Part shown: one piece after another, positions 5,370 through 7,816 of the stretch
How positions within the stretch are numbered: position 1 is the stretch's first letter
Layout of the letters: the number at the start of each line of letters is the position of its first letter
Assembly: GCA_031292465.1 (NCBI GenBank)
Contig: JARLHB010000029.1
Coordinates: forward strand, 1 to 7,816
Reading direction: 5' to 3'
DNA from: Ignavibacteriaceae bacterium
Lineage (GTDB): Bacteria > Bacteroidota > Ignavibacteria > Ignavibacteriales > Ignavibacteriaceae
DNA: 7,816 nt
Program-made: the position numbers and the translations under genes
The notes under the pieces: model-generated
Database searches by the model: none
Seen by the model: only the letters and a program-made list of their open reading frames with translations
What the model was told of the DNA's origin: nothing

Positions 5370-7457
5370 CTAATTTTTCTGGAAAACAGCCGCACGGCCG
5401 TTACCACCGGAAACTACATTTCCTTCATCTATTTTGAAATGATTTATCAACTGTTCCAGTTTTTGAGTCAAATTGTTCAAATCTTCAGCAGATCTTGCAA
5501 TTTCGTGCGAACCTGAAGCACTTTGCTGAGTTACTGCACTAATAGATTCAATATTCTTGCTAATCTGTTCGGCGGAAGCAGACTGCTGTTCACTTGCAAC
5601 AGCAACCAAGGCAGCTATGTCTGTTACTTTTTGAGACTCAGTAATAATATCTTTTAGAACTTCTCCAGCTTTATCAGCCATAAGTTTACCTTTATCAACT
5701 TCAACTCTTCCTTCATGCATAGAGCTAACTGCATCAACGGTATCCTTTTGAATCTGTTTGATCATACCTGCAATTTCTTTGGTCGCTTTAGTGGTACGTT
5801 CTGCAAGTTTCCTTACTTCATCGGCCACAACAGCAAATCCTCTGCCTTGTTCACCTGCTCTTGCAGCTTCAATAGCGGCATTTAAGGCAAGCAGGTTCGT
5901 CTGGTCTGCAATATCATCAATAACCTGGATAATCTCACCAATGGAATCACTGCTCTTACCAAGGGCTTCTACAGTTTCAGCAGATTTTTTAACTACTTCT
6001 GAAATACGAACCATCCCCTTTATAGTATCCTCAACAACAAGACCGCCTTTTTGAGCTTTATCGCCGGAACTTTTAGCGGTTTCTGCGGCAGCCGAAGCAT
6101 TTTTTGTATTCTCAAGAATTGTCTTCGTCATTTGCTCAATTGAGCGGGCTACTTCCGCAGTTTGCTGTGTTTGTTCGCCTGTACCTGCTGCCATTTCTTC
6201 TACACTTGAAGATATTTCGCTTGACGCACTTGCAGTAGCAAGAACAGCTTCACTAACTCTCTTTAGTGCCTGAGAAAGTGACCCGCTTACCGTATTTATG
6301 TTGTCTTTGAACGTTTGATGGTCGCCTTTATAATTTCCTTTAACTTTTACAGTAAAATCTCCGTCAGCCATTTTCTGAAGGATATCAGAGGATTCCTTTA
6401 ACGGAGCAACGATATAATCTACTATCGAATTAATTCCTGTTATTAGTTTTCCCCATTCTCCTTCAAATTTTGAAGCATCACCGCGTACTTTAAGATCGCC
6501 TTTTTCACCGGATCTTATTAACATATCTGCTTCTGTAAGAAGTGATTTAATTGTATCCGCCTCTTTATTGAACGCAATTGCCAGAGCATCTTTATCGGAT
6601 GCAGGCTCAACTTTATCTATTATACCATTAGCAATTTGTTCGGCAGCAAAAATTTTAGCCTTTTGAGCATGTTGAAGATCCTGGAAAAGATCAGCCAATT
6701 GGCCTATTTCGTCTTCAGATTCGTTATTTATTTCAACGTCATAATTGCCAAGCGCAAATTCCTTCACTATGTCTTTTAATTTATTTATCGGCTTTGTAAT
6801 AGCGGGCGCAAGGTAGAAGACACAGAAGAAAAAGATTATACTGCCTATAGCGGAACCGAATATTGTAACCATAATAGCGCTTTTTACCGAACTCTCAACA
6901 TTATTATCAAGTTCATCTCCTTTAGCAATAAGCCGGGACCGTATTTCTTCAAATTTCTTTAAAAGCTGCATACCAACATCTTCGCCGGAAGTAGTTGCTA
7001 TATCGCCAGCCATATCATAACTCTGTGTGATGGAAGCACTTAGAATTGCATCTGCAACTATGCTCTTATAATCACCCCATATAGATTTAACCTCATCCAT
7101 ATTCTTTTTAATCTGAGGGTCCCAGTTATTTTTAAGCAGCGCAGTAATATTGGAATCAATTGAAGCTTTCAGATTATTATACTCATTTGCATTATTATTA
7201 AATTTGGATGCAAATGCCGGCATAGAGAGCTGAATCATAACAAATTGAGTTCTCTGGAAATTACTATACACAAGGTTTACCTGATTTTGCGGCTTTACAT
7301 ATTCATTAAATATTTGATTTTTCACCTTCAACATATTACTTAATTGAAGAAAACCGACAAATGCAATTACCGTAGAAATAATAGCAAGGAATGTGAAGCC
7401 GCCCTGTATTTTTCTGACAAATTTTATTTTTGAAAACCACTTCAATTTTTTCACCAT
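5370..7457 (-). CDS. Methyl-accepting chemotaxis protein with periplasmic helical sensor and multiple HAMP-like units
   Basis: This is a 695-residue inner-membrane chemoreceptor. A basic start is followed by TM1 (about 21-38), a periplasmic all-helical region of about 155 residues (four-helix-bundle type) and TM2 (about 193-216). A HAMP domain follows (217-267; TKPINKL and EDEIGQL), then two or more HAMP-like segments (about 275-345 and 350-390, the latter with MADGDFTVKV). The long signalling coiled coil has its hairpin tip around 513-555 (QTNLLALNAAIEAARAGEQG), which contacts CheA/CheW and is almost identical to the family consensus. Methylation-type pairs include Glu420-Glu421 and Gln624-Gln625. 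The C-terminus ends AAVFQKN, with no NWETF-type CheR tether. The ATG lacks a Shine-Dalgarno site and lies 15 nt behind a 22-bp dyad. The ligand cannot be told from the sequence. Confidence 0.95.
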   Translation of the reverse strand: MVKKLKWFSKIKFVRKIQGGFTFLAIISTVIAFVGFLQLSNMLKVKNQIFNEYVKPQNQVNLVYSNFQRTQFVMIQLSMPAFASKFNNNANEYNNLKASIDSNITALLKNNWDPQIKKNMDEVKSIWGDYKSIVADAILSASITQSYDMAGDIATTSGEDVGMQLLKKFEEIRSRLIAKGDELDNNVESSVKSAIMVTIFGSAIGSIIFFFCVFYLAPAITKPINKLKDIVKEFALGNYDVEINNESEDEIGQLADLFQDLQHAQKAKIFAAEQIANGIIDKVEPASDKDALAIAFNKEADTIKSLLTEADMLIRSGEKGDLKVRGDASKFEGEWGKLITGINSIVDYIVAPLKESSDILQKMADGDFTVKVKGNYKGDHQTFKDNINTVSGSLSQALKRVSEAVLATASASSEISSSVEEMAAGTGEQTQQTAEVARSIEQMTKTILENTKNASAAAETAKSSGDKAQKGGLVVEDTIKGMVRISEVVKKSAETVEALGKSSDSIGEIIQVIDDIADQTNLLALNAAIEAARAGEQGRGFAVVADEVRKLAERTTKATKEIAGMIKQIQKDTVDAVSSMHEGRVEVDKGKLMADKAGEVLKDIITESQKVTDIAALVAVASEQQSASAEQISKNIESISAVTQQSASGSHEIARSAEDLNNLTQKLEQLINHFKIDEGNVVSGGNGRAAVFQKN

Positions 7458-7472
7458 ATTTTTATTAATATT

Positions 7473-7494
7473 ATTTAAACATCATTGTTTAAAT
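7473..7494. promoter_or_regulatory. 22-bp perfect dyad in the receptor gene leader (candidate operator or leader hairpin)
   Basis: Arms ATTTAAACA (7473-7481) and TGTTTAAAT (7486-7494) are exact reverse complements around a TCAT spacer. The dyad lies between the predicted promoter and ATG 7457 of the receptor, ending 15 nt before the start codon. Its size and symmetry suit a dimeric repressor site; as RNA it would be a 9-bp hairpin next to a start that lacks a Shine-Dalgarno site. Which role applies is not shown. Confidence 0.5.
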
Positions 7495-7506
7495 GAATTA
7501 CAATTA

Positions 7507-7535
7507 ATTAAAATAGAGACCTAGCTGTCTATCAA
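7507..7535 (-). promoter_or_regulatory. Sigma-70-like promoter for the receptor-hemerythrin pair
   Basis: On the minus strand TTGATA (7535-7530) and TTTAAT (7512-7507) are separated by 17 nt; each hexamer matches the sigma-70 consensus at five of six positions. Transcription would start near 7500, upstream of the 22-bp dyad, leaving a leader of about 43 nt. AT-rich DNA gives chance matches, and primary promoters of Bacteroidota-type organisms can differ, so this is a moderate call. No sigma-28 match is seen here. Confidence 0.4.
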
Positions 7536-7545
7536 GCAATGATAG
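7529..7545. repeat. Perfect 6-bp inverted repeat, 5-nt loop
   Basis: CTATCA (7529-7534) and TGATAG (7540-7545) are exact reverse complements around AGCAA. The dyad overlaps the predicted -35 box of the receptor promoter, so it could be a regulator site, or a weak hairpin in the 3' end of the tonB transcript. It lacks a GC-rich stem and an immediate T-run, so it is not called a terminator. Confidence 0.35.
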
Positions 7546-7552
7546 AGTAAAT

Positions 7553-7570
7553 GAATATATATGTATATTC
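7553..7570. repeat. Perfect 7-bp inverted repeat touching the tonB-like stop codon
   Basis: GAATATA (7553-7559) and TATATTC (7564-7570) pair around a TATG loop. The outer base is the last base of the TAG stop of the tonB-like gene. The stem is nearly all A-T, so it is a poor terminator; it may protect the 3' end or be a chance product of the base composition. Confidence 0.35.
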
Positions 7571-7816
7571 TAATCGATTTTGAAAATTATTGCCAATGAA
7601 AGTTTTACTTTCACCGGAGCGCCATTATTTTTCCCAGGGCTGAATCTTGCTGCTTTAACTCCGTCCATTGCAGCTTCATCGCATCCCGCTCCAAGCCCTC
7701 TTACAATTTTTACCTGATCTACGCCACCCCTTTCATTTACATAAACCAACAAGTATACTTTACCTGATACACCGGCCTTTTTGGCTATTTCAGGATATGC
7801 AATATGCTTGTATATC
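7570..7816 (-). CDS. TonB-family protein, C-terminal domain (runs in from the right edge)
   Basis: About 82 C-terminal residues are visible, open to the window edge with no start inside it. The order YPEIAKKAGVSGKVYL, then VNERGGVDQVKIVRG, then CDEAAMDGVKAARFSPGK and a final VKVKLSLAIIFKID, is the classic TonB C-terminal domain, including the YPE box that contacts the TonB box of outer-membrane transporters. In complete proteins this periplasmic domain passes proton-motive-force energy from ExbB/ExbD to the transporters. The N-terminal membrane anchor would lie beyond the window; a TonB domain on another kind of anchor cannot be excluded. It ends with TAG at 7572-7570, 112 bp before the receptor ATG. 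It appears to be a separate transcription unit from the chemotaxis genes. Confidence 0.9.
   Translation of the reverse strand, partial: IYKHIAYPEIAKKAGVSGKVYLLVYVNERGGVDQVKIVRGLGAGCDEAAMDGVKAARFSPGKNNGAPVKVKLSLAIIFKID

Noticed and set aside
6592..6618. Second TCCGATAA (sigma-28 -10 core) on the minus strand inside the receptor gene
   Set aside because: The position 15 nt upstream reads AGAT rather than TAAA, and the site is inside coding sequence.

Overview
The window is an AT-rich, single-strand-coded (all minus) chemotaxis locus from a flagellated bacterium. Long intergenic leaders, weak Shine-Dalgarno sites before several genes, a TonB C-terminal domain of the type common in the Bacteroidota/Chlorobiota/Ignavibacteriota group, and a CheZ-type phosphatase together suggest an Ignavibacteria-like member of that superphylum. 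This placement is inference; no marker gene is present. Flagellar rather than purely gliding or pilus output is suggested by a near-perfect sigma-28 (FliA) promoter and by a FliM/CheZ-like CheY-binding peptide.

Layout in transcription order (high to low coordinates): (1) the C-terminus of a TonB-like protein enters from the right edge and stops at 7570. (2) A 112-bp intergenic region carries a sigma-70-like promoter and three perfect dyads. (3) A 695-residue membrane chemoreceptor with several HAMP-like units (5370-7457) is followed after 59 bp by a bacteriohemerythrin (4903-5310); this pair ends at a Rho-independent terminator (4822-4857). (4) A 399-bp gap holds the terminator, a 10-bp palindrome and a sigma-28 promoter (4570-4596). 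(5) A six-gene operon follows: HEAT-repeat protein, cheR (4-bp ATGA overlap), cheY-like regulator, canonical cheY, cheZ-like phosphatase, and cheA, which runs off the left edge. Gaps inside this operon are only 6-13 bp.

The genes form most of a chemotaxis circuit: receptor (MCP), histidine kinase (CheA), response regulators (two CheY), CheY-P phosphatase (CheZ-like) and receptor methyltransferase (CheR). CheW and CheB are not seen and may lie beyond the left edge. The unusual parts are the HEAT-repeat protein translationally coupled to CheR, a CheA without a recognisable P2 domain, the CheZ-like protein ending in QDEIDKLF, and a hemerythrin sharing a likely transcript with the receptor. No CRISPR array, insertion sequence, tRNA or rRNA was seen.
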